From assembly GCF_965638725.1 (NCBI RefSeq), contig NC_134962.1, positions 3,355,501 to 3,419,500 of the forward strand: a DNA stretch of 64,000 nt, given 5' to 3'. A program made the position numbers and the translations under genes. The notes beneath the pieces are model-generated. The model searched no databases. It worked only from the letters and a program-made list of their open reading frames with translations, and was not told the origin of the DNA. Source of the DNA: Aptenodytes patagonicus. Lineage: Eukaryota; Chordata; Aves; Sphenisciformes; Spheniscidae. Shown one piece after another: positions 1 through 16,100 of the stretch. Position 1 is the first letter of the stretch. Each line of letters opens with the position of its first letter.

Positions 1-1799
1 AAACAACAGGGACATGATCTCAGTTTCTGTGAATTACTGTAATATAGATAACGATCTGATAGGAGCTATGGTTATCTTGCTGCTCCTTCGCATTAACTGG
101 ATTCTTTCAATTTCTAGCAGCGCTTAAGATCGCTTCAAAATACGTTTGTCTTGATCAACAGACTGTCTCCATCAACAGCCTCTTTTGTTTTGGAAGGTGT
201 TATTGATGGTTTGCATTTTTCGAAGAGATTTGGGAAACTGGGGGGTTCATTCTGGCCAAAGGTATTAAATTTTTTTCTAGAGGAAAAACATCTAAATGGA
301 AACTTTGCTTCATGAAAAATTTGGCGCTGGGTTCTTCTTCTCTCACCACTCCCATTTCACAAAGACTTTGGGAAAAGTTAGAAAGCGGGAGACAGAGAGA
401 AGGAATTTTCCTAAGTGCTTTCGGGGGAAAGAATCTTCAAATTTTAAGCAACGCTGGTGCCAAAGATCTGCTTTTGAGACCTACCCCCTCACTCCCGAGA
501 TGAGCGTGGGTTGGATTAGACTTCCAGGTCTCTGACCGCAGGAAAAGTCTCCCTCGGGACGGCAGTTTAAAGCCGGCTGTCGGCCTGCTGCCACTGCAGG
601 AAGCAACTGATGATAAACCTCAACTTATCCAGCGGCTAATTGCTGCTGGAAGGGGCAAGTCCTCCCCTTGGCCACACGTTCCTGCGCATTGGCACCAACG
701 TCACCTGTCCCCGTGGCTGCCCCTCCACTCTCCTGCCAGAGCGAGCTCACCACAGGGTCACGCCGGCCCCAAAGGCGAAGGGGAGCAGGGAGGCCACCGC
801 GGTGGCAGCCAGGCATTAGTTCCTCTTCGTGGCAGCGTTAAACGGAACTGAATTTCAAAAGCACGGGGGCGACACAGGGGAGTCCAGAGGCTCCCTGGAA
901 AATCCTCTGACCATCGCTTCCAGCTGCCACACAGCACTCCTGAATCATCATCTCGCCCTGCCTTGGCTGGGAGAAGCGGCAGGTCCTGAGGCCGGGGTGC
1001 TGGATGACTTTCCCAGGGCGGCAGAGAGGAGCAGCGCTGCCCCAGGTATCCCAGCTCCGTCCCTTGCTCGTAGCCTCTGCTCCAAACACAAGAGCACCCT
1101 GCGTTTGCGTATGCCCCTACTGTTAGAAGTAGACAGCTTGGGCTTAACAGTGTTTTTAACTATTTTAATTACTTAACTTGAAGAACAGTTTGTGCTATCT
1201 AGCTGCTGCCCAGCTACTATTCCAGACTTTATCTTATTTAATTACTATCACCAGTACAAACATCCCTGCTGGAATACTTCGATAAGAACCTCATAGTGGT
1301 TTCAACGGCATGTTTAAATAACTGACTACAGGCCAGAAATAAGCTCAATTGACTTTTTCCCGCCGGTGTTTCGCTCTAATTCCGTATCTTCCCCCTTTCC
1401 TCTACGGTCTCTGTTGGAGCCCGGCAGGGCGAGGCAGCGGGGATTGCCCAGGGCGGTGGGACCGTGTCCCCCGGCACCGTCCTCCCGCACCCCCGGAGGG
1501 CAGCATGGGGGCCGGGGAGAGGAGGGGCTCGGACGGGCGGCATCCCGGCGGGGAGCACCGAGCACCTCCCGAAACCGCCTCTCCGGGGAACGGTTCGGGC
1601 TGCCCGACCCCCTCCATCCCGAAGCTGCATCTTTTCCAGGAGCTGCATCAGGAGGCGGCGGAGGGGGCCTCCGGCTGAGCTTGCCCGAGGCTGCGGGGGG
1701 TCCCGGGGCCGGGAGGGGACCGGCGGAGGGATGCGGGGGGGTCCCGGGCGAGCGCTGCAAGGAGGGGAGCGGCTTTCCCGGGAGCGGGTCCAGCCTTAC
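1..1799 (-). other. SLC17A9: SLC17A9 intron 1 (5' part)
   Basis: This stretch follows the donor site of the SLC17A9 first coding exon on the minus strand. I read both strands and found no segment matching the next expected exon, which would encode the first membrane helix of the transporter, so that exon probably lies beyond the left edge. GC content rises from about 600 to 1100 without a recognisable gene. The open frames there look accidental. Confidence 0.5.
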
Positions 1800-2330
1800 C
1801 TAGACCAGTACGGGTCCCCGCCGCCATCCCTCCTCATGCCGTCGTGCTGCGCGGCCCGGGGGCCGTGCTCGGCGCTGCACACCGGCACATTCCTGCCGCC
1901 GCCACCCGCGGCCATGCGGGCAGCGCCTTCCGCCTCCGCCGGCTCACATCGCGGCGGCCGCCGGCTCCCTCCCCCCGCCGAGCCGCGGCCACGTGTCAGC
2001 GCCTCCCGCCGCGCCGTTCCGGGAAGTCCCGCCGCCCGCGAAGCGGCCGGGGGCGGGCGGGGTCCCGCTCCCCGTCCCCCGTCCCGGGGCAGCCTCGAAC
2101 CCGCGGCCGGCGGAGGGTGCACGGGCGGGGAAGGCGCCCGGCCCACGGGGGAGCGGGGGGCGTTTTCTCCATCCGTCACCCACAAACTTGGGGGGTTTTG
2201 TCACTTTTTCTATTTTTTTCTCCTCCTCCGGTAAATACAGCCCCGTCCGCAAAACGGAGCGGGGTTGGCGGAGGGGACTAAACACGGCCTCTCCTCTCCC
2301 TCTGATACCTGGAAAGCCGAACATGACACG
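1430..2330 (-). promoter_or_regulatory. SLC17A9: CpG island promoter of SLC17A9
   Basis: This block is very rich in G+C and CpG, and it surrounds the SLC17A9 start exon. It contains an E-box CACGTG at 1990-1995 (context GCCACGTGTC), upstream of the coding exon on the minus strand. That core is compatible with USF or with TFEB-type (CLEAR-like) binding, which would suit a lysosomal or vesicular transporter, but this is inference. No TATA box is evident. The transcription start was not located. Confidence 0.6.
1800..1837 (-). CDS. SLC17A9: SLC17A9 first coding exon (partial gene)
   Basis: SLC17A9 (VNUT) is a 12-helix SLC17-family carrier that loads ATP and other nucleotides into secretory vesicles and lysosome-related organelles. 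The ATG at 1837-1835 opens a short exon reading M-R-R-D-G-G-G-D-P-Y-W-S. It ends two bases into an Arg codon at 1800, followed by a GTAAGG donor. The human N-terminus, recalled from memory, contains a similar R-R-D, G-D, W-S-R pattern just before its first helix, with a junction at the same Arg. Position supports the call too: SLC17A9 lies next to GID8 on the same strand in human. The frame stays open upstream, and an ATG at 1915-1913 would add 26 residues. The remaining exons are outside the window, so the call rests on a short match plus synteny. Confidence 0.62.
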
Positions 2331-5300
2331 CGCTGTTGGTGAGGCGGCCCCCTGCTCCTCTAGCTTTCGCAGGTTTGCCGGCGGAAAAGTCTCTGTCTCT
2401 GCTTTTTAAGGATTAGAACTGAACGTGATATTCCCATCCAAAGAATTTAAGGAAAAAAAAAAATAGGAATCAGTATTGTTACAGCTTGATTTGATGCTCT
2501 TGGATAGAGCTGTTGCCTTGCTGAAAGTATCCGAGAGAGATAATCAGACTCCTTTATGGAAATAGATAATTAAAATGATGTTTATCTCAGTCCAAAACAA
2601 GAGGACTCGTGACTCACTTCAGGAATATGAATGAGCAGGTGGAGGAGCTTTGTTAAGACATTGTTCAGGTGATTCTGTGACCGATAGCAGTTTGGATGCA
2701 GGCACGGCAAAACTTCAGGTCAGCAAAGGATGGAGGAGCTCCCGCACAGCCCGACCAAGGTCGGAAAGGTACCGGAGCTTCTGGGCTGCACCAAAAAGTA
2801 CAAGGCGCAGGTGCAGGGCAGACATCTCCACTCCGCTACTCGAGCAGCCAGCAGCCTGTAAATGCTCATTAAAATTAAGCCTGTAGCAGACGAATGTTTA
2901 GCTAACTCACCCATTCTTCTCCTAACACAAATACTTTGCAGGTCCCTGAAGAGCAGTTTGCTGCTTAAATCCGGAGGGGCAACAGTATTATTGAGCTGAA
3001 CCTTAGACAGTGAAGTAGCAAAAGGTTCTTCACGCACCATAGAGACAACTCCACAAGAAGGAGGTCGCCAGGGCTGACAAAGCTAAAATCATAAAATCAT
3101 ACTTTGTCCTTTGCTTCAGCATTTCTTCCTCAGAGGAAAGAGATCTCCCCCAAAAGGCCTGTGGCATAGTCACAGACGGTCGCATAGACCTGCTACCGAC
3201 AGAGAAAGCAAACAATACAAGCAGCTTTGGCACAAGTGGAAACTGAAGGGAACCATGTGTAGTAACCACAGGCTTAGCCCTTCATCCAGTTGTAGGCTTT
3301 CCTTCTGTTATTTGGACAGGAAACTGGAAACTATAAAGAATTTTTATTCACTCTGCTACTGTGCCCGTTTCCAGAAGAGGGACCATTGTTCAATATGGTT
3401 TTTTTTTTTAAATAGCGTATATGTTTGGAGTTAAGTTAATTCGAGGCAGGAGGGGAGATGAGTGCTGATGTAACTAAAGAAGTGAAACGCACGTAACAAG
3501 CTCAGAAAAGAACTGAAGAGGTCTTGGGCATGCTACAGTAATCACAGATACAGAACACTTACTAACTCGTACCCGTGTGTGAGTTAATGCAAGTCTCACT
3601 GCTGTGGGATGCAAGCACCTCCGAGACAGACACTGCAACATTGGCTACTAACCTACTAAAATTATGATTCAATTTGGAAATTAAGCACGTCGCACAAAGT
3701 TTTCTTTATTTGTTGTCCTCTCCTTGTACTGCTCAGCATCACCTCTTCAACGAATAGCTTGACTAATTTGCTTCTCACGTAAGCAGCTAGTTTCACTGTC
3801 AGACATAGCTGCAGTTAAAAAAAGTGAGTGTAACATCCATCACATGCACATAGTTTAAAAAGTAAAAACACAGGCATCGTTCCTCCTACTGCTGCATAAT
3901 TTTCTAGAAACAAACCTCCCACCAAGCTGATTAAATGGCAAATGGAATCAGTTCAGAAGACAGGTGCTGACTAAAGAAAATCATCTTATGCAAGAACACA
4001 ATCTCCTCTCGTTTTTCCTGTGTTCAGCTTAATCTGTCAAGATTAAACCAAACAAAAGATTATTGGGTTAATATTTGAGCTGACATTTACTATCGCTGAA
4101 GTTTATCCAGACAATGGTTGTATTATTTGAAGATTTTGTGAAGTTAAGCACAGATCAAGACCAAATCCTGAAGGGGTGTGAAAGGAGTTGTTGTCTTCCG
4201 AAAGGACAGTCCAACTGTAGCTTGAAAGCTCCCTGCCGACCAAGAGCAGTTTCAACAGTCTGAAGAAAATGCACGTGGTTTCTAGTGCTAAATAATGCAA
4301 CTTTGCAAAACTGCTGCAGACAGCAATACGCTGAAAAATAAGCAAATGATCAGAGAAGTTGCAAGTTGAGACTGCTTTTAAGTGAACGGCAACTCCCGCA
4401 CAGAAATTGATCCAGGTGGGAATAAGGTAGCAGCATATTGTCGGAATCCCCATTTAACATGAGGAGCATGACAGAGAACGCACAGCGCTTTCTGGTTCTG
4501 AGGTACCCGATCGTATCAACGCGCAGCCCCCCGGTACTTTGGCCAAACTTGTCCTTAATGTAATTACATGAAGGCAGGAGGGAAGAGGACAAGAATAAAA
4601 ATAGTTGAGAAATACAAATCCTTTTGAGGGTGCTATTCGTAAGCTTTGTGTTTTGTCTCTGCACAGCTGAGCACGTAAAGAGAACTAGCTGACGAGCAGG
4701 GCTGGGGACACCGTTGCTCATGCAACGGTTATAAACCCTACTCGTCCCTTTTCGTTAAGAACGTTATAGCAGAAACAAATACTGACTGGTGACGTCGATT
4801 CTGGATGGAAGAGGTCAGAACCCGCCTCAACTTGCTGTAGCCTAAAGGCAGATTTAGGGCAAAATATGACTCCATATCCTTTTATGTTCTTTGAGGTAAG
4901 TATCTCAAGGATGCTTTCAGCTGCTGTTGACAGCAGGAGGCCCCGTTACCCGTGAAGATAAGACACAGGGATCACGCTCCAACTCAATTTAATAAGCTTC
5001 GTAACGAACTTGGACAGAAAGTGGTTTGAAATAAGTCGAGCAACACTCATCTACTAGTCAAGGATTTTTTTAAGTAATGCTTTTAAGCTTATACTCGAGC
5101 ATACAAAGCATAAAAATTACAAATTAAAAACAATAAAATCATCTTAGAATAATGTAACGGCTTCCCCTGTATGTACAAGGAGTGGAAAGGAGACAGAATT
5201 CTTTCCAGGTAATTTCACACATCTTAAATGCTACATAAGTGCTCTCCACATTCATTTCAATTTTTCTTTTAATGTGGGTGGAAGGAGCTGAAAGTGTTTC

Positions 5301-6349
5301 AATGAAATAATCTTAAAGAGAGAGCGGTACTTCACCTGGTTTCAAGCGGTATATGTTTGCCTCTTCAAAAGTCTTGAGAGGAAATGCTTTACTTAAAATT
5401 CTGCTGTTAGTTTCTGTGCAGCGGCCTCTGTTTTTCCAGCTATATAAAATTAAACAGTTCAGTCAGTATTTCTCAGAAAGTACCACCACTACTTCATCTT
5501 CACGGCAACCCGTCACCCCCCACCCTTCACAAATGACTCCGTCGTACAACAGAAGCAACCACAGTTTAGCTTAGATTTGACAGGCAGAAAAGACGAGAGT
5601 TATTAGTAGGAAGGTGACAGGTTTTGGGAAAGGAGAGAGATTTGTAGCCTCATCAAAACACACTTGATACACAGCCGTTCTGCAGAGGCATATAAGACAG
5701 GGTATTTTACAACCCAACTTCTTCATGTCCGTAGCATTAATGAAAAAAAATCTTATTTGCTTCCAAGAAAGGAAAGGCTGGGGGAGGAATGAGTGTAGTG
5801 TACCATGTTTAATTACCAGATTTGTTTGCCACCGTCGAGTTTGGAACAAATCTTCTTACAAAAGTTATTTTCATGTTGTTCTAAATTAAGTGGAACAAAA
5901 TACGTATTTTTACACTAAAGCAAACTGATCAAAGTGGCATTTAATAATATGTTAAAGTGGTTATCTAACAAAAATGGGTTAACAAAATCCCATTCATTAG
6001 TAGTCACCAAAGAAGACATTTCTCATGCATATGACAAAAGTTCATTCGTGTACTGAGAGGTCTGTTTACTGTGTACAATATTTCCATAAATTATAGTATG
6101 TTTCACAGCCCCTACCATTCAAGAATATTTCAAACAGATTATATATTATATTTGTATATGCAAACTATTTTATATACACTAATATAAAGATCCTTAGAAG
6201 TACCATTATCACTACCTTTATGCTTTCTCTAAAATGCATAGCTTTCGAATATTTTCTTGCAGTTACCAAAAACTTTACAGATTAAAGCTGCTTATCAATG
6301 TGGCATGTTCATAAAAACAAAGTGAAATAGTCCTATACTAATTTTATAT
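2331..6349. other. Intergenic region between SLC17A9 and GID8
   Basis: No gene was recognised on either strand. GC content falls gradually toward GID8. Short open frames at 2650-3434 and 4103-4721 lack splice context and resemble no family known to me. A TTTATT at 3705-3710 is a minus-strand AATAAA and could be a distal GID8 polyadenylation signal. Confidence 0.4.
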
Positions 6350-8619
6350 TAAACCCCTTAAAAAACATGTTTATTTTTTAATGGAAAAAAAAACAAGCTA
6401 GTGAAAATTCAAGTAGTCTATGCTCAATCTTTGCGCAAATACTATATGAAATTAACGTAGCGTTCTAGAAGTACAGTGAACTTCTCAACCAGGACTGTAA
6501 TGCTGCATTTCTCATGGAGAAAAATGCTAGTCATGCCACAAAAACGCACCACTTTCCATTTCATCCGGGAGAAGCTTTAGATGAGATTTAACAACACGAG
6601 TGTCAGAACAGAGGAAAAGCTGATCAGTTATATAGGAAGAAATTAGAGCTATTCCAGTTTTGTTTCTGCAGTTTGTTATTAAACAAAGTTACATTAACCA
6701 TACAGTTTCTCACAAACTAAAAGTTATACATGGTTTTCAGACATCAACCGACTGGAAAAGGCAAAAAAAAAAAAAAATTAAAGAAAAAACACCAAACAAA
6801 AAAACCCAACAACCCACAACTGTTAAAAGTTTGGTATTAGAATAACCAGCCTGGGTGAAGGAAAGCCAGACCGCTGTTGTAGTTGGGGGGCTACCGATAG
6901 CTTGTTTGTTACGTATAAATTTTAAGACCTCCATACCACGAACGCCTCAAAGTGGAGAACAGAATGATCAGTAATAAATGGGAACAAATCATTTTGTTAC
7001 ATCCGTCATCTAGCTTAACCTTGGCGCTCCGCATCTCGTAGCTGCTTAACAAACAATGGTTTCCCCCCACAAAAAATAGCTACACAAGTAAACAGTGTTC
7101 ACAGTAATGCAATCAGTAACAGGTTTTGTTAGTTTCCATAGGTCAGGTGTATCTGCAAAGCTTTATACAGTTTAATGCGTAAGTATTCCAGTAAAATTAA
7201 GTGAAAACTAAGTTTTGTTCTACAGGGTAATATCTACCATACAAGACTAGATTATGTACAGTATGGGACTGGTGTGACGACTGCCAGTGTCTCATGATGT
7301 TAAGCTATTTCACCCATCGGCTCGGTCTTTGTTCAGCAGATCTGTAATAACTTGATATATGGACCTAAAAATCTAGAGATCGATTTGGCAATATTAGTGC
7401 TTACTACCACTGGATATATACCAGTGTTCAGTGCTGCCAAATTGAGTCGACCAGAACATCCCATACCCAGAAGATTACAATTTGTTGACTTGAAAGTCTG
7501 GACTTCACATGTAAAACGTTAAAACTATAATCCTAACTGGAGTGAGGACAGCCAGTAAACAAATACAGGTGAAGATGAACTGCATCTCTTCAGAAAGGTA
7601 TGGAAGAATTGAGAAAATGGGAATTTCTGGTTTTAGACAGCCCTGCTCTGCTCAGCTGAAGGCAGTAAAACAGCCCAAGTAGCCCTAAAACTACGATTCT
7701 TATTCCGCAAGCATAAAGGCAGATCCTGCACAAGATGATGCATCAGAGGCTTCAACGACCATCTCTCCCCCCCACTTAATTTCCTAACACAAGCATGTCT
7801 TTCAGCTTACAAACATCCAGTGGCCTACAAAGCTTTAGTAGAATCACTGCAGTGTCTACAGCTGCAAATTTAATATAGGGGGGAAAGGCCCCTGTTAACA
7901 AAAACCCTCAAATGCCTCTGGGGGCCATTTTGGTCATTCGTGAAAATTAAGAAAAAAACCAAAAAACTTATTTCCAACAATACTCCTCCTGAAAAGATGG
8001 GTCACTGATCCATTATGAACATAGCTCTCACCATATAAAGCACCAAAAAGTCAGAAACAAGGAAAAAAAAAAAAAAAAGTCCTTAAATTATGATTTACAA
8101 GTTTGTACACTATTTCCTAAGCAAAAGGTTGACCTTACTGCAAAGTTTATAGATGAAAACTTGACCAGTTACTTTTAAGGGGAATGTATATCTGGCTATA
8201 ACTTAAAGGTAGAAAATATTCACTGTTCTATATACACCTTTCAAACAGGAGACAGTTAAACTTAACTGAATAGTTGCCAATATAACTCCGTATTAACTGA
8301 CTGGCCACTAAACTAGGCATCAGTAGCCAATTAGAAAGCTTGAGTTCTGTACTTTTAAAAATGCTATTTTTCCTGTCCTGTTTAATTGTTTTTTAAAAAT
8401 GTATTATAGTGCATAGCCTAAGTCAGACTTTCAAAGAGATACAGCGCCTTTCAATGCAGTTTTTGCAGCATTTAAAAGGGACTTTTCTCCCTTCAAATTA
8501 GATGTTCATTGAAAAATCTGAATTGAGTGCTGTACTGTAGTAAAAATATTTCAGTCACAGACTGATATAAATGTATACTGTGCAGTACTAAGATTGTTTG
8601 ATGTCCATCTGCACACATT
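6350..8619 (-). other. GID8: GID8 3' untranslated region (extent estimated)
   Basis: This AT-rich region follows the GID8 stop codon on the minus strand. The first minus-strand AATAAA after the stop is the TTTATT at 6371-6376, giving a 3' UTR of about 2.25 kb. Weaker ATTAAA variants also occur, for example at 5940-5945, and a distal AATAAA lies at 3705-3710. No protein-coding frame of note was seen. The true cleavage site needs transcript data. Confidence 0.42.
6371..6376 (-). terminator. GID8: Candidate GID8 polyadenylation signal
   Basis: TTTATT on the plus strand reads AATAAA on the minus strand. It is the first perfect signal I found after the GID8 stop codon. No strong GU-rich element is obvious beyond it, so usage is uncertain. 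Confidence 0.35.
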
Positions 8620-11344
<2,725 letters not shown>

Positions 11345-12607
11345 CTACAAGAAAAAAAGAAAAGAAAAGCATCTCATTTAACACGATCCAAGAAGAAGTA
11401 AGTTTAATGTGTGCAAGCACTGTGTTACTACCATCTTTACCTCTTTTTTATGAGATCTTTTAAATTAATAGTCCAAAATAGACCCTTTTACCTCAAACCA
11501 CAATTTTACATTTTTCTCCTCCTCGTTCCTGTGCTCCTTCACATCCACTAGCCAGTCTCTAAAGCTGCTTTCATCAAACGTCAGAATAAAAAATTCAAAT
11601 ACCATCTTCTTGTACTTACTTTTAAATCCACTCCAAATAAATCTTGTTCACATGTTATACGGGACACACAGCATCACAGTGTGAAACAAGCGAATCAGAC
11701 TTTGACAGCTAGCCAGAAAAATTGTAACAAGCCTTTAAAGCAAAGCCTACGTAAACAATATTTGCTTTAAAGCTTTCACCAAAACTTAAGACAGGAGAGC
11801 TACATATATTGTATAGCTACAAAACTGTACATGATATGTTATCCAATGTACAACTAAAAGGCTTACACCGGCTTAGCTTCTTTTGTCCCCAAAAGTACTC
11901 CTGTCAACACTACTAAAACGTTATCTCCCAGTATTTTTCTCGACTATATTTTTTTCAGATTTGGAAGCAAAGCGCTTTTCTAAAATTTAGGCCGGCATTT
12001 AATCATTTCTACCTTCAAGTCACGGTCACAGGGACAGCGAAAGGGGGAGGAGAGGCGGCAACAACAACAGCAACAGGCACCGCCGCCCCTCTCGGACAAA
12101 CACGAGCGGCATCGCGCCTTCTCATCACCGGCCCATTTCCAACAGGTTTTTCTTCCTCTAAACTATCGCCAAAGCCACACCGACCCCAGGAAAGTTGGAC
12201 AGCGGGAAGCAGGATCGGCCCGGGGCCGGCTGAGGGGCCGATCGGTCCCCGGCCCCGCACTCACGCCGCTCCCAAACACGCGGCGGGGGAACGGGGCTCC
12301 CGCCGCAACGGGCTGCGGCGGCCCGAGCCCCGCGCGGCCCCCGCCCGCCGGGGCACACCGACCTTCCCCCGCCGCCCCGCAGGGCAGCGCCGCGGCCCCC
12401 GCCCGCCACCGGCCCGCCGAGGCGCTGCCCCGACCTGGCCCTCCCTGGGGCCCGGGCCACCGAGGCGTTCGGCCCCGCTCGCCACAGGCCCAGCGCCTCC
12501 CCACCGCCCGCAGCGGTCGACAGCAGGCCGACCCGCCGGGCCACGGGAAGGGCCCCGCCAGCCCCCGTCCCCCGAGGGAAGGAGCGGGTCCGCCGGCGCC
12601 ATCTTAC
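11345..12607 (-). other. GID8: GID8 intron 1
   Basis: This intron lies between the noncoding first exon and the exon holding the start codon. Its promoter-proximal 600 bp are part of the CpG island and the rest is AT-rich. No further exon was identified. Confidence 0.65.
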
Positions 12608-12720
12608 CGAGCGCGCCGCGGTGCCGGCTCCGACGCAGGAACGCGGGCCCCTCCGCCGCCTCCGCCAGGCCGCTGGCGCGCGGATCTCGCGAGAACCGTC
12701 CTCTCGGCCAATCAGCGCCC
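12608..12720 (-). other. GID8: GID8 noncoding exon 1 (5' limit estimated)
   Basis: A GTAAGA donor follows 12608 on the minus strand, in the context CTCG/GTAAGATGGCGCC, inside the CpG island. This gives a noncoding first exon spliced to 11344. The 5' limit of about 12720 is a guess. The sequence across the donor also matches the core of a YY1 site (AAGATGGCG), an arrangement common in housekeeping promoters. Confidence 0.5.
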
Positions 12721-12812
12721 GCAGAGGGGCGAGAAAATGCAACCATAGAGTCGTCCCTCGGGACAGAGCGTACGTCTGCCCGTGTAGGTACACCCATCCG
12801 GTGGGGAGCTGG

Positions 12813-12859
12813 TACCATAGAGACGGCCCGGTGTGGCGGCGCCTCAGTACCATAGAGAC
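12813..12859. promoter_or_regulatory. Paired TACCATAGAGAC elements in the GID8 promoter
   Basis: Two identical 12-mers start 35 bp apart (12813 and 12848), and the similarity extends into GG and CC bases on the 3' side. The reverse complement of the same 12-mer lies in the DIDO1 promoter at 18956-18967. The shape is loosely like a degenerate RFX/X-box half site. The binding protein is unknown to me. Confidence 0.5.
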
Positions 12860-13190
12860 TGGGCCCGATCCCGCGGGGGCGGCGGCGGTGCGGGGCGAGG
12901 CGGGCTGCAAGATGGCCGCTCTGCCGCCTCAGGCAGCCGCGGCGCCAGTGCCAGCCCGTGGGGCTGGGGGGCACTGGAGTCAGCGGGGCCGCTGCGCCGA
13001 GCAGGGTTGAGGGCCAGGTCTCGCCCCTTCCCTGCCTCCCCTCAGCCCCCCTTTGGCTCACGGCCGTAAGGCAGGCGTCGGGGCAGGGCCTGCGCTGGCT
13101 CCGCCATGCTGCCGCCCCCGGCGGTCGGGGCCGCCTCTGCCGGGAGCTACCGCAGCCGTTCTGGGGCTCGTATCCCTCCCAAACGCTTTA

Positions 13191-16100
13191 ATAACGCCTG
13201 AGGTGGCAGCGTGGGCCTCCTCGGGAGAGGGACACCGGCCCTGGCAGTCACGACCGAAGCAGAAATTGACTGATCGGCTGGTCGGGTCCCTGCCCCGCCG
13301 GGGTGTGGGCAGTCACAGCCGTGTGAGGGTGTAACTGCTCCTGCACGGGCACAGCGGGGTCCACGGTCGCAGCATTGTTGTAGAGCTGTGCTTGGCAAGG
13401 GTTGGCCGCTCGAGCTCGGGCTGCTGCCCGCAGAGTTGGCCCTGCCAATCTGCCAGGAAAACGGAAAGGGAGGAGGGTCTGCTGTAGGTGACAGCCTGGC
13501 GTATTAGCGCACAGATCCACCAATTTCCCCTTCTGTTGGTACGCTGGACTCTGAACGGCCGTGGCTGAGGGCTCCGATTTATGATCTCTGTCGAAATTTG
13601 CACTGGCCGCTGAGGAGCGTTAATAAACTCGCTGCGGCTAGATCCGGTGGGGTTTGTGAGTCAGAGCGCTCCGCAGAACAGCCAAGAAAACACCTCGATT
13701 TGTATATTTAAATGGAGAGCAGCTTAAGAGGTGCAACTTCCATGTGTGAAATGCTGCAAATGATACTCCTCAGAAAAAACGTAATTTCACGTACACAGAC
13801 TGGGAATACGGATCCAATTACTAATTTTTCACTCTTGTTTTTGTAACTGTGCAAAAAGCGCAGCCTCCAAAACTCACTTCCGTTACGATTGTCTCTACAT
13901 CGAAACTGAGAAAACCTACGATGTAATCAATAATTTATTCCTTTAACTTACTTCCCCAAACCAACCTCCACGTTTATAAACAGTGCAGAGTTCTGGAGAA
14001 AGAACTTCCAATGTTTGGCAGCACCTGCCATTAGCGGTTAGCCGTACGCAGAGAGCTGCAGCGCGGCGGGTGTTCCTATCGGTTGGAGAGGGCTCTTCCT
14101 CAGGCGCTAATCGAAACACTAATCTCCATGAATTTGGCTCATTGGGAAACAACAACGTTCAGGCGCTATTTTTGAACCGGTAGGCTTGTAAATCTCTCTT
14201 GGGCTGAGCTGTCCCGGCCGGTTCTTGTCAGCTCCTCCCTAAAAGGTGGAGTTTCTCAGGAGACTTCCATAAAGAGGGAGAGAGGAGGAGGAAGACGCCC
14301 CTCTCCAGGAGGGTTTCCCGACTTTTCTGTAGAGGGAAATACACCCCAAGCAGAGAGGAGGCAACCGAGTGTAATTCGTACCACAATTGCTGTTTACAGG
14401 TAAAGAATAGGTGTAATTGCTTTCTAATAAGTACAGTAACATATTGAATAAGTAAGCTAAAAACGCCTGAGCTGCTGTTCGGCAGCGTACTGATTGTGTG
14501 GTGCTGACACCTGTTTTTTCACGACTTGGGATGTTCAACCACCTGCAACGGAAATTTCCCTTTACCCCTTTACTGTCCCTCAGCTAAAGAAAAGTAAAAA
14601 TGGGCTAAAAGCAGCTCCTGAGCTGTGGTTTTGCTTGTCATGAAAAATAGTTTGGGTTGTTTGTTTGTTTTTAAATATTTTCAGGAGTTGACATTTTTTC
14701 TAACCATAATGTTAACAAAAAAGCTTGTACTCCTGTGCAGAACATCACGGCCGGCTGCATTCTCCTCTCTTTTTCCTTTCGTATGCTTTCTCTAGCTTTT
14801 TGATGTTTCTGGTAAGGTCAAATCTTCTTTGAAACTGAGCTTTCGTTTGAGAGAGGAGGTTTTATATCCACTTTAGTTGCAACAAACACACTTCGAATGT
14901 TACTATTGAAGCATTTTCTTGCTGAGTCTGAAAACAAAGTGACTTTCTAATGTGTTAATTGTTCTTACTTGGTTAAAGAATACTAAATAGTACTACTTGC
15001 AGTAGTGACACATTTTTTGATGGCAGCATTAGCCCAATGTGATAAAATCCTAAGTATATAAAAAACTTTAAAACTATTATTGCTTTATCTTGATACAGGC
15101 CTTTTTTTCCCCTACTAATGTTCTGGGTGCAATGAAAACTCTGCATGTTTGGGGGATTGAGCAATATCTTGAGTAATAAATGACACGTATTTTATAGTAA
15201 CTCTTTCCTGACAGAAAGCTGCCTAGTCACCTTCCGTATTCCCCTCTTTTTAACTTGTATCTCACTGAATAAATGTTTAACCGTCCCACGTATAATACCT
15301 GCTGCTGTCTTGTTTGAAGAGGAACACTTATGTTCCCTGTGCTTTGGAGCCTGGAATACTCAAGGATTTGGAAATAGCAAACTTGCACGGCTTTTCTTTG
15401 TTAAACCTCACAAAATTAAGAAGGGAGTAGGAAGGTACAAAGCTGTGCAGCAAATTGGGGCAAAAGCTCCCTACATCACTCCCTCTTTTCCTAGCACTAA
15501 AGCCCAGCTTTTGTTAAAAACTCTCATATTCTCCCCAAAGTTGGAACCAAACCTTTCTTTTATTACTCAGGGAAAACCTTGCAGGATACTTCTGTGACTC
15601 CAAAGTTGGATTAAAATGCATGGACACAAACTACTTTCCTCTCGGGAAACTATCCCGTGGCTTCAATATGCCACAGTCCTACCAGAATCTTACAGCAATG
15701 GGGGCAGCAATAACATGGAAAGTTGGATTTTTGGGCAAGACTACAAAACTGAGACGAAAAGAAACATATAATAACTGTAATTCATTGCAGTTTATAGAAT
15801 TTTTATATGAATTAGCATTTGCTAAATCCTAATCTCAAAGAGGTATTTTGATGACTGATACGTGGAGTTGAGTGGAGTGAATCCCAAACCAAAATCACTA
15901 ATTCCTGGAGAAGTCACAAAAATCCCTGCAAAAAAGGTATATATTGGGGAGGGGTGTGTGTGGGGGTGTTACCTAGAATTGGAGGGGAAAAAAAAAAAAT
16001 CCCTAAGTTTCTGTCAGCTGGTAGGGAAGGGGATTGCTTTATTTATGTGAATATGATTAGCCCTCAGTAAAGTATTTCTCTGTGTTCATCTAGTCTTTAT

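Larger units (their letters stand above)
12010..13190 (-). promoter_or_regulatory. GID8: GID8 CpG island promoter
   Basis: This is a dense GC- and CpG-rich block around the GID8 first exon. Upstream of the presumed start it holds two exact copies of TACCATAGAGAC (12813-12824 and 12848-12859), a diverged relative (CAACCATAGAGTC around 12739-12752), and a YY1-like CAAGATGGCCGC at 12908-12919. No TATA box is evident. Long open frames on both strands here are expected in DNA this rich in G+C and are not called as genes. Confidence 0.75.

Noticed and set aside
1326-2409. Several overlapping open frames of 100-250 codons on both strands
   Set aside because: They lie in a CpG island where stop codons are rare. 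Their translations are Pro/Arg/Gly/Ala-rich and overlap in many frames. Only the short exon with a splice donor and similarity to SLC17A9 is kept.
12015-13061. Long minus-strand frames (up to 266 codons) in the GID8 island
   Set aside because: Composition artefacts. They overlap each other, are low-complexity, and cover the noncoding first exon and promoter.
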